DNA of 64,000 bases, from positions 14,616,154-14,680,153 of the forward strand of contig NC_049991.1 in assembly GCF_000003815.2 (NCBI RefSeq). Reading direction: 5' to 3'. Position numbers and translations under genes: made by a program. The DNA is from Branchiostoma floridae (lineage: Eukaryota; Chordata; Leptocardii; Amphioxiformes; Branchiostomatidae). How positions within the stretch are numbered: the stretch's first letter is position 1; every line of letters begins with the position of its first letter. Under the pieces are notes generated by a model. It was not told the DNA's origin and ran no database searches. It was given only the letters and a program-made list of their open reading frames with translations. Shown piece after piece: positions 45,882 through 58,262 of the stretch.

Positions 45882-46092
45882 TACTGTAAATGCATTTAAG
45901 TTTGTGGGGATTTAATTTCGCGGCAGCAGGAAAAAGGACTTTTCGCGGTGGATTTAAGTTCGCGGTAACACCATAGACTGCAGTTTAATTCCATAGCAGA
46001 AAAATTTTGCGGTGGTTTTAAGTACGCGATGAAGTGGTCACCGCGAAAACCACGAACATTAATCAACCGCGAACATTTCTGCATTTACAGTA
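45882..46092. mobile_element. MITE with CTGTAAATGCA terminal repeats, copy A
   Basis: Begins TACTGTAAATGCA and ends TGCATTTACAGTA. The interior has TTTCGCGGTGG, AAGTTCGCGGTAACACCAT and CACCGCGAAAACCACGAAC in inverted arrangement. Copies at 52.31 and 56.28 kb. Confidence 0.8.
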
Positions 46093-46639
46093 GGTGTGAG
46101 TATTTTGGGTGGGTACAGGGACAACCTCTTTCTACGGTGCAGCATTGAAAGTTAAAATGGTGCATTTTAAGGTATCCTGGGGGCACAGTCCTTAACTTTG
46201 ACCACAGTGATCTGGTAGCATCCCTGGTCAATCAGTATTGTATGCTTGTCAGAGGTTCTTTTCTACAGTATAAAGTCATCCAGTGCATTCAATTTCTTAT
46301 TTGTATAAATGTCTAAATGACAACTGGACGCATGGCTGGCGAAAAGCCTGGTTTCAATGCAACTTCCATCAAAATTTTACTACAAACTTGTAAAAGCTAA
46401 AATTATCACCTAATATTGAAGAAATGACATGAAAACTAATATTGCTAAGAAAAATCCATGTCTTGCAAAGCAGCAATACCTGATTGAATAAAGAGAGGAG
46501 AGAAAAAAAAACTTTTCAGACCACTTTAGAGGAGAAGTTTTCCAAGGTGCGGGGGGGGGGGTATTGGCAGATATTATAAGTTTTCTGCAATCATGCAAAG
46601 CTTTCAATTTACAGGACAATTAGCTCCTCAGCAGAACCT

Positions 46640-46920
46640 GGTGCAGTGCCATTTGTCCTGCCATGATAGATGACAGAGAAGAGCTCTTACCCTGACAGCA
46701 GGGAAACACGCTTTGCTGTGCTTCATTAGCATCCCTCAGCTTTTAATTCCAATCCTCCTTCAAAGCTAAGACAACTGATGACACTGCCTCACCCCGCTTC
46801 TCTCTCCAGACAGTTGGAACCAGCTTGGACATGGGGCATGGAGACAATTTACCCGGGGCCTGTGAGCTCTGTTATGTTCATGAGCAGAGCATAAAGTTTT
46901 CATGACTTGGAGATAAAAAC
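46640..46920. other. non-repetitive block, possible conserved regulatory element
   Basis: About 280 bp of balanced composition without an open frame. It includes TGATAGATGACAG (Meis/Pbx-like), TTAGCATCC and CTTTTAATTCC. The call rests on texture only, and a comparison between species is needed. Confidence 0.15.
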
Positions 46921-49430
46921 ATCAAAAGTACTGTCCTCATCAGGAAAACACAAATCATGTACTTAGAGGAATACATAGGTAGTGTTTTAGATGTTAAAAT
47001 GGGGAGGCATGATCTAAGTCAAGTTGAGGTTTGAAAATTAAGGTTTAGGCCAGCAACCGCCTTTAAATGAATCCCTGATGATGATGAAGGGCATAAATCA
47101 TATCCAGTCTATCATGTTGAAAGAACAGGTAGACTAGGGGAAATACTTAATTGACATTAATGTCAATGACATTGAGCTAGATAGTCATGCTATATGGAAA
47201 ACTTGACCATTTTTGGTCTGCCATTTCTAACTCCCACTAGGTGATCTGTCCGAATCCAGTTTCTAGGAAGCTAGAGAAAACAAATAGGAATTATGTGAAT
47301 AATGTGACCAAAAGATCAACCACATTAGATTGAATAAGTGAATGACATTGCCTAGATATACATTTAGATGTGTAAGAAAAACAAATGAAACACTGGAAGG
47401 AAACTACCTGCTATTGGCATTTAGCATACTTCACTCATAAATTGTTCCTTTTAGGGGTAACGAGAAAAGTTCTGTAATATCTGGCTACTACTAACCAATG
47501 TGTTTTCAGCACTATGGCAAGGACTAACAATTCGAATCTCCTATCGGAAAATAGGATAAAAGGGTCTGTGATTTCAAGCTATTACTAACCAACAGATTTT
47601 CAGCACTAAGGGAAGGTACCACTAGACAAAGCACAACCAGCTATTTGAACTACATGTGGGTCTCACTCTTTTCTTGTAGGGAGAATGGAAAAAATGCTCT
47701 CATTTGTAAATAATACACCTTCGCGGGTGTGTGTGATGCCAAGTGAAAAACAATAGGCAGTGCATGACATATGGAAGTGCTAAGTTAATAACCAATAAAT
47801 TTTCAGCACCAAGGAGAGGAACCACTAAAGCACAGGCAGCAATCTAAAAATCGCAAGGGTCTCACTCTTTTTCCTATAAAGAGAAAGAATGAAAACTATT
47901 AAATAGATTTATAGCACAATGGACAGGAACCACTAGACAATGCACAGCCAGCAATCTGAAAATCACAAAGGCCCCTTCTTTTTCCCCATAAAACATTAAT
48001 AATTTCAGGCTACCATCAATAAACAGATTTATAGCATCAAGGATAGGAGCCACCAGACAAAGCACAACAAGTGATCTGAACTTCACATGCACCCTGTAAA
48101 AGCTCTAGTCAATCGGCGTCTCCATAACTACAAAGTTAATTTTCTCCACAGGCTCTGACCACAGACCAATTACCAATAGACTACAGACATGATTTGTTAT
48201 GGACCTTCACCTCAGCTGACTGAGAAAGCCAATTACTTCACAGGTGGGAAATAAGTTAGGTTTTCCTTGATTAAATTGGGCAAAGCACAGAAGGTGCCTT
48301 ACATCAGCACACCAGGGTCCAAACCTCCCGACTCGCCTAATGAGTTATCTACCATTTACCTTTTACCTTTAGCGTACACAAGAGTTGGTCTGCTTCCCAT
48401 CAAGGGGTAAATTGCGAATAGGAAAGGATGGTAATACTTCATGTCAGGTTAATGCCACTGTGTGTAAATCCTGACATTGAGCTCTCGACGATGCCTCTTC
48501 CCCATTTTTCAAAGTTTCTGATAATTTAATCTTAATGGGACCCCTCCGTCTTTAAGATTGGTTCCCGGAGAGGGGGTATATTACTGGGTCTGTGAAACAA
48601 GAACTCATATCATGAAGGGAGTATTAAATCAAAGTCTTCTGGAATATGGTTTCAGAGTGTTTGCTTTGATGTACGGCAAGAAACTACTGTGCACTGACAA
48701 GGTCATTTTGTTCCTAAAGTAACAGAATTAAATGTCAGACACACATTATTTTGCATAATACTGGTCACTTATGCGAGTGACATAGGAACTTTTAGAGTCT
48801 GAAAATGTCTGAGGAATAATTGACTGAACTGCAAATATGGACACCAAAATGGCAGCAAAGAAAGGAATATATTCCATTTTATACATTTAGACCTTGCCAC
48901 TGAATTGCAGAGGCATTCTTTGAAATATTATGTACTTGGAAATGAGGAAATCCTCCACATCAGAGGCACTTAGCTAAAAGAAAGACCATTATACCAGACA
49001 ACTTCTCTTTGATTATATGATTAGTAGTCATTACATACAAATGTCAGTGCATAAAAAAGTACAAGATTTTGTACTAGACTGGCAATAGTCTTTGACACTA
49101 ATATTCCATTATCACGCATTCCACAGCTGTGACAAAGATACAGGCTATCAGACAATGACAGAAAGTAATGAGGTTGACCTATAGAACTATCTAAGGTGCC
49201 ATAATAGCTAACTCAAACAAATGCTAAATTGGCATGTTTGAAAGTCAGCTGTCGTAAGAAATAAGTCCAAGAGTTACAGCTCCATGCAAAACTAACAAAT
49301 GAAAGAGACAGGATGCTTTGTGAAGCCAGCAGTCCGGTATTAGACCTGTCACATGTCAACAGTTAGTCAAAATCTCTCCCTGTTCAGAGTATAATGGGAC
49401 CTTCCAAAAATAGTTTCATCAGGTTGGTCG
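46921..49430. other. non-coding stretch with diverged internal repeats
   Basis: No exon recognised. Between 47.46 and 48.10 kb a phrase of the type AACCACTAGACAAAGCACAGCC with AACAGATTTATAGCA recurs about four or five times at 120-190 bp spacing, indicating an old tandem array. The rest shows no structure. Confidence 0.4.
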
Positions 49431-49435
49431 AGTAT

Positions 49436-49588
49436 AGGAGAATTCTTTTTACAAAACCAGCAGGTACTTACATCGCTTATATAGTAGTGAGAAGCAGAAC
49501 TCCAGTTAGAAGCTCTGACGAAGGTGTCTGAGAGACATCGAAACGTAAGCAATGTAAGTACCTGCTGGTTGTGTAAAAAGAATTCTAT
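49436..49588. mobile_element. fold-back element with hammerhead-like core
   Basis: Left arm AGAATTCTTTTTACAAAACC, AGCAGGTACTTACAT; right arm ATGTAAGTACCTGCTGGTT then GTGTAAAAAGAATTCT. Between the arms: CTGACGA (49515-49521), GGTGTC/GACATC hairpin, GAAAC (49540-49544). Confidence 0.75.
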
Positions 49589-51196
49589 TTCCTAATCCTT
49601 TAATGGGACTTATATCCTATAATGGGAGCTTTCACATAGAGTTTGTAAACAAAGATGGAAGGAACAGATTTTAGATAATGGAAAATCAGTAGGGGAGTCA
49701 CTATAGAAACTGAAGCAAAATACAAAACAGAGCAGCTTTAATAGGAACCACAACAAAATAATTCATTTCATTTATAATTATGAATTGTCAGTTGAAAACA
49801 TTGGTCATATTAGATGGGCCAAATTTCCCCAGGAAATTTGCCATGAATCACCAAGACCAGTATCATTCAGAGGGCTACTAATGGTGTGATTTAAACAGTC
49901 TTTGATTTTGGAAGATGAAAGTCTGAAAGATTTTGGTGGAAAGGAAAGGCAATTCTAGTACATTCTAGTAGAGATAAAAGAGAAGACACAACAGATTTAA
50001 AGAGATTAAGTCACAAAATAAGTTGAAAAAAGTTATGAAAAGTTTCAGCACACAAAATCATTTCGACATGACAATTCATAGAATCATATAGAGCTTCACG
50101 ATCATTATATGTAAAAAAACATACACATTACACAGGATGCCTGGCATGTCCACGTGCAAGTTTGCATGAACACGCACAGAAACTGAAGAGGGAACTTGTC
50201 AGTTTCAACAGTTGAATTGGTGGCAATTAGTGATCCGTAGACCCTGTTCGGCAGTTCAGTCAAATTCAAGTGCTTTATTACGCCCACAGACTCACACCCA
50301 CTCACTATCCGGTTTGGTATCTGTTATTCTCTGTCACACAAGGCATAGAACATAGGTATGGAGGCTTGATGGCAGCGCACCAGATGCTTATATGTGATAA
50401 GTTTGCACTGTGAACAAAGATGGAAGGTTGAGGTGGTGAAAGTCTTCCTTCATGTTGTCTGTTTATCTCTTACATGGTGCACCCTTGGATCATTTACATT
50501 GTGGTGATCGTAATCAAAGATAAATAAAGTAATAAAGTACTATAAGCACTACACTAATTTAAAGCAGCTTCTAGCCAAAGCACAGATTCTTTTCAAAGCC
50601 AGGCTGTTTTGTCAAATTGAAGACTATAAGCATGTTATTCCTTTGTGATGACCAGTAAAGTGTGCCGCTTTATTTTTGTTGGCATTTTGTACAGTAGAAC
50701 TATCGCTGAGTAGAACTGAGAAAGGTTGAAAGCAGGACAGGTGGGCTGCAACTCTTCAGTGTTTCAAGAGTAAAACATCTCTAGCTGGAATAGCTGATAA
50801 CCATCTAAAATATCTTAGTCACTTACATGTACATGTACATGTACATAATGTATTCCACACTTTCTTTGAGTGATCACCAATCACACTTCCAATCATTGGT
50901 CTGACACTAAATCACTCTGATGAATCAAATCCACCACTTAACAGCTGATTAATTAGGAAAAGATGGTAATTGACTGGTTAATGTGTTAAGAACAATCATC
51001 AACGAATCAATAAGTCATGTTTGGATGCATGCATGATAAAACACCTCACATTGCCGACATGTTGTACTGTCAGAAGCATGCTATAAATTACTAAGTTGTT
51101 ATGAAACAATGTAATAAATACTTCTATCTTTTACAAGAAACCCATAATTCTTTTAATAAAACTTTTTCCATAAGAAGGCATCTAGAACTTGTTAAT

Positions 51197-51711
51197 CGGG
51201 CCTACACACTGAAACCGAATCAGCCGGCATGAAGCAGAACCAGCCAGAATGAAGAATTTACACGTCAATTTGTGCCACATTTTGCAGGAACTCTAATTAA
51301 TGGACCTCTTCAGATGAGAAGCCGAATGAGCCAGAATGCTGTCTGAATGAAAATACTTGTATATTCCTGGGTTTTTCGTAGTACATTCTAGAAATTCTCA
51401 CTGCATTTCAGATATTTGTGTTCATTCTTGTGGCCTGCCAGTTCTCCATCAAATCAGATCAGAATGTTTTCTAATAATGTTGGAATGCCTTAGAATTCTA
51501 ACTTCGTAAGGCAGTTAGAATAGTTGGAATTTCTCCACCTCAAAACCAAAGTTTTGATCATGACAAAAATATTCAAGACGTCCATAAGAATAGGAACAAA
51601 TATCTGGAAAACAGTGAGAATTTCTAGAATACTCTACGAATTACCAGGAATATACATTATTTTATTCAGACGGCATTCCGGCTCATTCCGATTCCTGTGT
51701 GAAGGGGCCTT
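51197..51711. mobile_element. 515-bp element with long terminal inverted repeats
   Basis: The outer pair is GGGCCT...GAATCAGCCGGCATG and CGGCATTCCGGCTCATTCCG...GGGGCC. Longer inner arms pair 51.31-51.44 with 51.57-51.69 kb (GAATGAGCCAGAATGC, ATTCCTGG, CATTCTAGAAATTCTCACTG and their complements). A diverged foldback or MITE. Confidence 0.7.
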
Positions 51712-51889
51712 AAACACATTGCATAACTATCCTAAGAATGCCCACACCTTGTGACCATTTAACGATTGTACGATGTATGTGGCCAACACCATAGTTATGA
51801 CATCCAGGTCAACAGTGTGAAGTATATCTTCGGGGTATTTGCACAGTAACTAATACAGGACTGTAATCTACATGTATACATAAGCAGGG

Positions 51890-52290
51890 ACCGGAAAATA
51901 GGCCGCACACTTTACTGCTGGAATGGGTCTTAAACCTCCATGGATAATGGAAAATGCATAATTCCCCAATTACTGGGCGCTGCGGATTAGGGGTGATGAA
52001 ATTAATAGCCGTAACCTATTCCGAGGTTTTGCGTCACAAACTAGAATCCTGCAACACGATTGGTTAGTCCCTGTGTGAACAAACATCGCTCTATATAACA
52101 CTGGTGTCCTGGGTGACATTGGGTAAAAGATTTCCCATTTGTGCCATAATCACGGGATTATAGGGTGGACATCAATCAATTTGGACTTATTGGCGCTACA
52201 CTAATGTGGGATATCACAGGGGAGTGGTTCAATTGTTTGAAGAGGCATCAATGATTGTCGGTTGTTTTAGCAGCACAACTTTGTCAGCAG
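51890..52290. other. non-repetitive block, possible regulatory element
   Basis: Contains AATTCCCCAATTACTGGGCG, CGGATTAGGGG, GAAATTAATAGCC and CACGATTGGTTAG, that is, homeodomain-type TAAT cores, a GGATTA and a CCAAT-type site, in sequence without repeats or frames. Purely suggestive. Confidence 0.15.
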
Positions 52291-52308
52291 GGCAACATAA
52301 TACAGTAA

Positions 52309-52421
52309 CTGTAAATGCAGAAATGGCAGTATGTGACTACATTTTGTGATGCTACCGCAGACTTAAAACCACCGCAAACACTCCATTTTCCTGCTACCGT
52401 GAACTAAAAAGCATTTCACAG
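52309..52421. mobile_element. MITE with CTGTAAATGCA terminal repeats, copy B (degenerate)
   Basis: Begins CTGTAAATGCAGAAATG. Contains GCTACCGCAGACTTAAAACC and CCTGCTACCGTGAACTAAAA, and ends GCATTTCACAG. Shorter and more decayed than copies A and C. Confidence 0.6.
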
Positions 52422-53529
52422 TATTGGTTAACGTCCTCATCCTCATACTGTACACAGGACTGAAACATACAAATGTTACCCCAGAGTTTGGTTGTATTTG
52501 GTTTAGCCTGGATGCCGGACTGTTTCCAGAGCCTTGGGTCTAACTAAAGGGGGCCCATTGTACAAGTTCCTTGGGGGCATGTTGGCCCTATAGCTGGAGC
52601 TGGGAAGTCTGCTTGTGCAGGCCCTGGAAAAAGTCTATATAAAAATATGCTTGCATGGCATCAAATGTGCAGGAAAATAGTTACAGACCATGCAATGTTC
52701 TTTACAAGAGCTGACAAGTCTTCCCATTTTTATTTTCAGTTTTACATTTAGCTGTTTCTATGCATTTTTAATATGTATGACGTTTGGAATAAATGGGATG
52801 ATAATGGGTGGTAAAGATGAAAACATGTACAGACAGCATCTAACAAAAAAGGGATGTGTCTTTCAAAACTTACATGGCAAATATTAGTCTCCTCATACCA
52901 TGCAAAACAGCTGTTTTAAGGCTCACTCTAACATACTTCCTTCTGTTTCTCAACCATTCTATCCATCTTATCAGACAAAAATCTCAGAAAAAAAATTGTC
53001 TTCCAAAACTTTTAGAAGTTCAGAACTTGAAGAGCAGGCAATCTCAGTTCTATTTGCACCATAATCCTGTTTTGAGCTTTCTGAAATTGAATCTAGTGCT
53101 GATCATGACCTTGCTGATAACTCACCGACTTTAACACCTCTTCAGGGTAGGTTTAAATAACTTTAAGATCGAGAAAAGATAAATCTAACTGGACCAAGAT
53201 TGCGCATTATTGGTAAAGGACAACTCATAAAACTGGACAGCGATAAAGCCCCCCATCCCTCCCAGTGTGTAGGCGACTTGTAATATACTACCAGCCGAGG
53301 ATGACAAGAGGAAATAACCCCAACAGTGGGGGCAGCACATCCCATATTCTCATCCCATATTTGGAAACGCAGAGTGAAAGCCAGGAACATGAATCAGAAA
53401 AGACGTAACAGCAAACAGTTACTGTAGATATCCATCAATAGCTTCCAAGGAACGTCCTGTGTGGGTGGGGGAAGAAAGGGGTGCACATGAAGAGACTTAA
53501 CATAAGTTGTACACAGTGGTATGTTGTTG

Positions 53530-53700
53530 TAAGGGTTGTTTACTTAAAGTCTAAAGGTCATGGGTTCAAATCCCTCACAGGCCTTAATTTTGTGCCCTTC
53601 CCAACTCAAAGCAGGTGAAAATTAGTTACTATCAAGGACAGCCTCTTGGAATTACCCTTAGTCCTTATACTGTACAAAACTGGTTACGCCTAAATGTGGG
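53530..53700 (+). mobile_element. tRNA-like SINE fragment
   Basis: B-box-like GGTTCAAATCC at 53563-53573, preceded by GTTGTTTACTTAAAGTCTAA. Related in wording to the reversed fragment at 36.0-36.1 kb. The downstream body reads TTTTGTGCCCTTCCCAACTC. Confidence 0.4.
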
Positions 53701-54774
53701 CTAAGTAAAACAAACAAGTAGACCTTGTGAGAGAACTTTGTGGTTTTTATGTCCTTTCCTTTGGAGACATTTAATTTGTTTAAAATGAAGAGTAATTGTT
53801 TCTCCCTCCTAAATACTGCAACAACCTTTAGGATGTCCTCCATAAACAACATGTGGCAGCTGATAGATTACCCCGCAGGCACAGTAACTGCACCAACAGA
53901 ACATGTAAAGTTGCCTACCCTTCCAGAACAAAAGTATTTCCCAGATGGCGCACTAAAGAGCTTTCAATGTAATTAAGCACAAATTGGATACCCATCCTGT
54001 TGTGGTAAATATTCATCAAAAGGCAGTTGACTGTCACAGCCATCGATACTTGTTTCCTGTGGGGCGATCATGCTTGTAGTTTGTATGCAAACTGAGGACT
54101 GGTCACTCTAGCGTGAAACAATCTTCACCTGAATGTCTATTAGAAGAGTCAGCTGCTCACACCGCAACAGTCAGTTCTGCCAAAACCGCACAACAGAATG
54201 TGACATGACTTTAAATCCTAACAAAAGAATGACTTTTAGGTGAATCTTAAAGTCTTTAAACGGATTTGGCATGCCAATGTCCACTAGTACAAAGTCATGT
54301 ATGTGTCAACATTTGCCACATTTTGTGTACAGAAAATCTACAACACACTATGGTCAACATACAGTATGATCATGGGCACATTTTATCACTAATTCTATTT
54401 GCTGATATCTAGTTCTTGTATTACATGTAACTTTTTCAGCAGTATTCCATGGGGATATCTGAATTATTTCATATTTTCTAAGGATTGCTATTTTCCACCT
54501 CCAAAAGTAATCAAATTTTTGGAAAAAATAAGGGACAAGTAAAAACCCAATACTTTAAAAATTTAAACAGTACTGTGAAATGGAATATTTTTGCAGGTAT
54601 TAGATTTTGCAGCAGGAAGAGAATTGAGTGTTCAAAGTGTTTTTTCAAGTGGATAGCCAGTGGGATAGGCAGTGTTTTTTTTAAAGTTTGCAGAGAGGAG
54701 GTTACTGTGAAAACGGCAACATAAAACCACCGTGAACAGTATGCTCCACACACTATGAAATAATCTTATTAATT

Positions 54775-55080
54775 TATGATTGCATTAATGTTGTATCTTT
54801 CCCCCGAGAGGGATTACTTGCTGATAGCTATCAAATTATCCTGCATACTAGAATCTCCCAGTAATGATTTGCGTCATTATCAGTGGCGGCCTGCATTACC
54901 ATGTTTTAATTGAAAGGATTACGGGGGAGACACCTAAACAACATCCCACAAGACATCTTTACAACAGCTTCTCATGTCGCCTAATTGGAAGGTTTGTAAG
55001 TTATTTCCTGTGTGGAGTACAAAAGAGCCTAGCTGCATCCCCACCGGCGCGGGGATCAAACAAGCTGTAAGAATAAATGA
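54775..55080. other. non-repetitive block with GGATTA sites, possible regulatory element
   Basis: Two GGATTA (Otx/bicoid-type) sites at 54811-54816 and 54916-54921, plus several TAAT/ATTA cores, in sequence lacking repeats or an obvious exon. A candidate enhancer by texture only. Confidence 0.2.
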
Positions 55081-55117
55081 TGCGGATTACATCAGGTGTC
55101 AGCTCTCAAAAACAAGC

Positions 55118-55190
55118 AGATCTAACGTTACACATGCAGGGCCATCAATACACACTGAAAACTGCTTCATACATGCAAGGACGTTAGATC
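55118..55190. repeat. small hairpin AGATCTAACGT / ACGTTAGATCT
   Basis: Inverted 11-bp arms separated by about 50 bp containing two ACATGCA motifs. Possibly a relic of a small fold-back element. Confidence 0.5.
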
Positions 55191-56282
55191 TGACATAACG
55201 TCCTTGATACATGTATAATTGTGAAAGCAAAATCAGTGATGGCACCATAAATCTTTCCCAGGAAACTTACGTGCAAGCTACAATGCTTGGGGGACAAAGA
55301 GTTGAAGGAGTTTCTAGTAACTAGCATGTCCCAAAGGAAAGTATCCTTTTTATATTGATTTTTTTCTACATATCCTTCAATAAGCTCACATTACACATGC
55401 AGGGTCAATATATTCTATTAAATTCTTGATTAGAAGGACGATCTGCAAAGGGCTTCACGACGCCGAAAGGGAACTCTGACATTCAACTCTGTTTCAAGGA
55501 GTCATTTGGTAAATTCTGTATTATAGTTTATTGGGAACTACATGATGCAGGAAACATTCACAAGGACCTCCAAAGTACCTTGACATTCAAAGCTAATTTA
55601 AAACCTGACTTAGTCGGCCAAGCCAGTGTCAGGGGTCTAAGCTGGATCTTGATTGCCATCCATTATGCCGAACATGGGAAACGATTGTTAATGACTTATT
55701 AGGGAGAAAGTCTTTAATTTGCTTAAGATGTAAATCTATCACTGTTACAAAGTAAATGAAGCTTCAAATTGATCACAATGAAGAATTAGCATAACCAAGG
55801 GATATCAACAACAAGCTGTACATGTACTAAGGGTAAGGGTATAAAAGAAACGCCTATTAAAGGGTATAAAAAAACGCCCACAACATCAGACTGTAAGAAA
55901 ATTGTGCTAAAAGTGTCTAGGGCTTCCCAATAGACGGTGATAGCTACACAACCACTGAGTGACCAAAATTGAATTCCTTGATTTTACAACTGGACTATGA
56001 TGCCCAATGCAAAACTATATAATGATTCAAAAAAGGACAAAACACACAAAAAGTACCAAAAACTTGTTCTTTGTGTATGAAAATCAAATTCATTAGTCTA
56101 TCTGATATTCATCTGCCCATTGGTTGCTTAGCAGTAAATGCAGCCTGAAAGTTGGTAGAAAGGGAACTAAAAAAAAAACTGACTACAGAGTTCAGTACAG
56201 CTCAAATTAAAATTACTAGTAGTGTGAGTGTAATATGAAGTCTTTCAAGACTGAACACTCTTTTTTTTTTACATCAATGTAA

Positions 56283-56462
56283 CTGTAAATGCAGAAATGT
56301 TCGCGGTGGATTAATGTTCACGGTTTTATCCACCGCGAACATTTTTCTATTAAGGTATTAGACCGCAGTCGATGGTGTTACCGCGAAATTAAAACCACCG
56401 CGAAAAGTCATTTTACCCGCTACCGCAAAATTAAATCCCCGCGAACTTAAATGCATTTACAG
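56283..56462. mobile_element. MITE with CTGTAAATGCA terminal repeats, copy C
   Basis: Begins CTGTAAATGCAGAAATGTTC and ends AAATGCATTTACAG. The interior is rich in CCGCGAA/TTCGCGG in inverted arrangement, matching copy A at 45.88 kb in reverse orientation. Confidence 0.8.
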
Positions 56463-57720
56463 TACTTGGCAAGGCTGTTAGCTCAATATTTACGTCATAC
56501 TTTTATAGCAGCAGGCAAATGGAGTTGTGGCCTTGAATTAATGTAAAGGCTGGCAGTCATTCGTATTAGTGAAGCAAAATAGAATCAATGTCTAACGTTG
56601 GCACAGGACTGTTAAAGTTTCTTCTGAATGACTGAAATGATAAATACATAAATTTTTTGTTGTACATGTTTCAACGTATGGAGGCCATCAGATTGTTAGA
56701 TTTTGCACAGAAAGTGCCAATCTCATTGTTTAATTTGCTTAAGTTGATCAGTGAACTGTTCAACAAAACAAAGTCTAACAAACACCCAGGCCTGTAGACA
56801 ATCCTTATCATTCTAAGATTTGATGATTTTAATTAGTGTCAAGGACAGCAAATTTTCTGTAACAATTTTTTTTTCATATTGAATTTCATATTTTCCTAGT
56901 CTCTATAAGACTCCATAGGTTGCTAGAAATAGTGGAAGTCGGCCAAATAAACTGAATAACATGGCAGAGAAATTAGCCGGACATAGAGTACAGTTTACCA
57001 CCTTGAGAGGGAAATGCAAACCTTCCAGCAGGATGTCACTCTTTTGGCCAATTGATCAGCCTACTTAAGCCGAATTCTACCATCAATAACCCCTCGCCTG
57101 GAGGAGACAACTGTTACCTAGCCTCCATCAGGACTTCCTATGGGGGCACGGGGATCTTAGAATTCGGGGGGGAAATTGTCCATAAGGAGTCAGTGTGTGC
57201 TTAAGGTTCATGGGTCCCCACTGGCTGCAGGGCTGACTATCTCCTCTGGTATAGCAAAACTCCCCTGGCAAATTATTCTCCCTTTAATAGCCAGTGTAGT
57301 CAGTCTGGTAGAGACTAACTGTTACCTAAGAGAGAACAGAGCACTCCCTACATTCCCATCTCTAACACCCCACAGAAATGCACATGATAGAGATGGGCTA
57401 GTGAGGTGGGTAAAGCCTATGAACCAAAATTGGATTTATGGAAGCCCATTTATACCTGAGCTTGCAGAATAATACAGCCACTCATGAACAAGCGCATTGA
57501 TTTTTGTGGAAGCATTTCAAAGACACATGGCGCCAAGGTAGAAGCCCCATACCTTCACAAGTGAAAACCCCCTTATGACATGAGACAAAGCACTTCCGTG
57601 CAGGAGTACATTCATTCGTCATCAAATACAAGGATCAATTCTAAGCCTTGTCCTTGAGTATACTCCAACATCATTGTTTGGTATGTTGCGGTATATAGTA
57701 CTCTTACTGTTTTTTTGTCC

Positions 57721-57840
57721 CCAGAAGCAAATAGGAGAAGAGGACGTCCATACCTCACGCTAAAGGACTTTATTGAAGCAGAGACTGGTCTATATGATAA
57801 GGACTTCATTGGACTGATGAAAGATAGAACACAATGGTAG
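57721..57840 (+). mobile_element. LINE ORF2 C-terminal fragment
   Basis: The plus frame ends NRRRGRPYLTLKDFIEAETG, then LMKDRTQW and a stop at 57840. This matches the usual end of RTE-like reverse-transcriptase ORFs (RGRP..T..D.....TGL......MKDR..W). Only about 40 codons remain. Confidence 0.6.
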
Positions 57841-58047
57841 CAGAACTATGTGAATGCTTCAACTTGTTAAAATCAAGTATGAAAAGATGTATGTACGTAA
57901 TACATGTGTATGTATGTTTTTGGGCCATGCTCTTCAGCTACCTCTTACATTAGTCCTTGTTTCTAAGCATTTAAGGTTATTAGACAGATATTGAACAAAA
58001 ATGATTGTAGACCATTCTGTGAAGACATCATCAGGTTGAAAAGAGTA

Positions 58048-58262
58048 TAACGCCAGTTCACCTTTACCTGCGGAGTAACCTATATCGGTTGTAATTAAAC
58101 AGGGCATTGCATATTGCATAATATCAAGTTGACGGACGGTCAGGTCTCAAATTGCAACATTTTGAAACCACCGTGACAGTCCATGGACTTGGTATCCCTA
58201 ACTACCCTGTAATAAATACAACGGATATAGGTTACCTCGGGGATAAAGGTGAGCCAGCGTTA
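58048..58262. mobile_element. 215-bp MITE
   Basis: Left end TAACGCCAGTTCACCTTTAC then GTAACCTATATCGGTTGTA; right end TACAACGGATATAGGTTACC then AAAGGTGAGCCAGCGTTA. The inverted repeats are about 55-60 bp with scattered differences. Confidence 0.8.
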
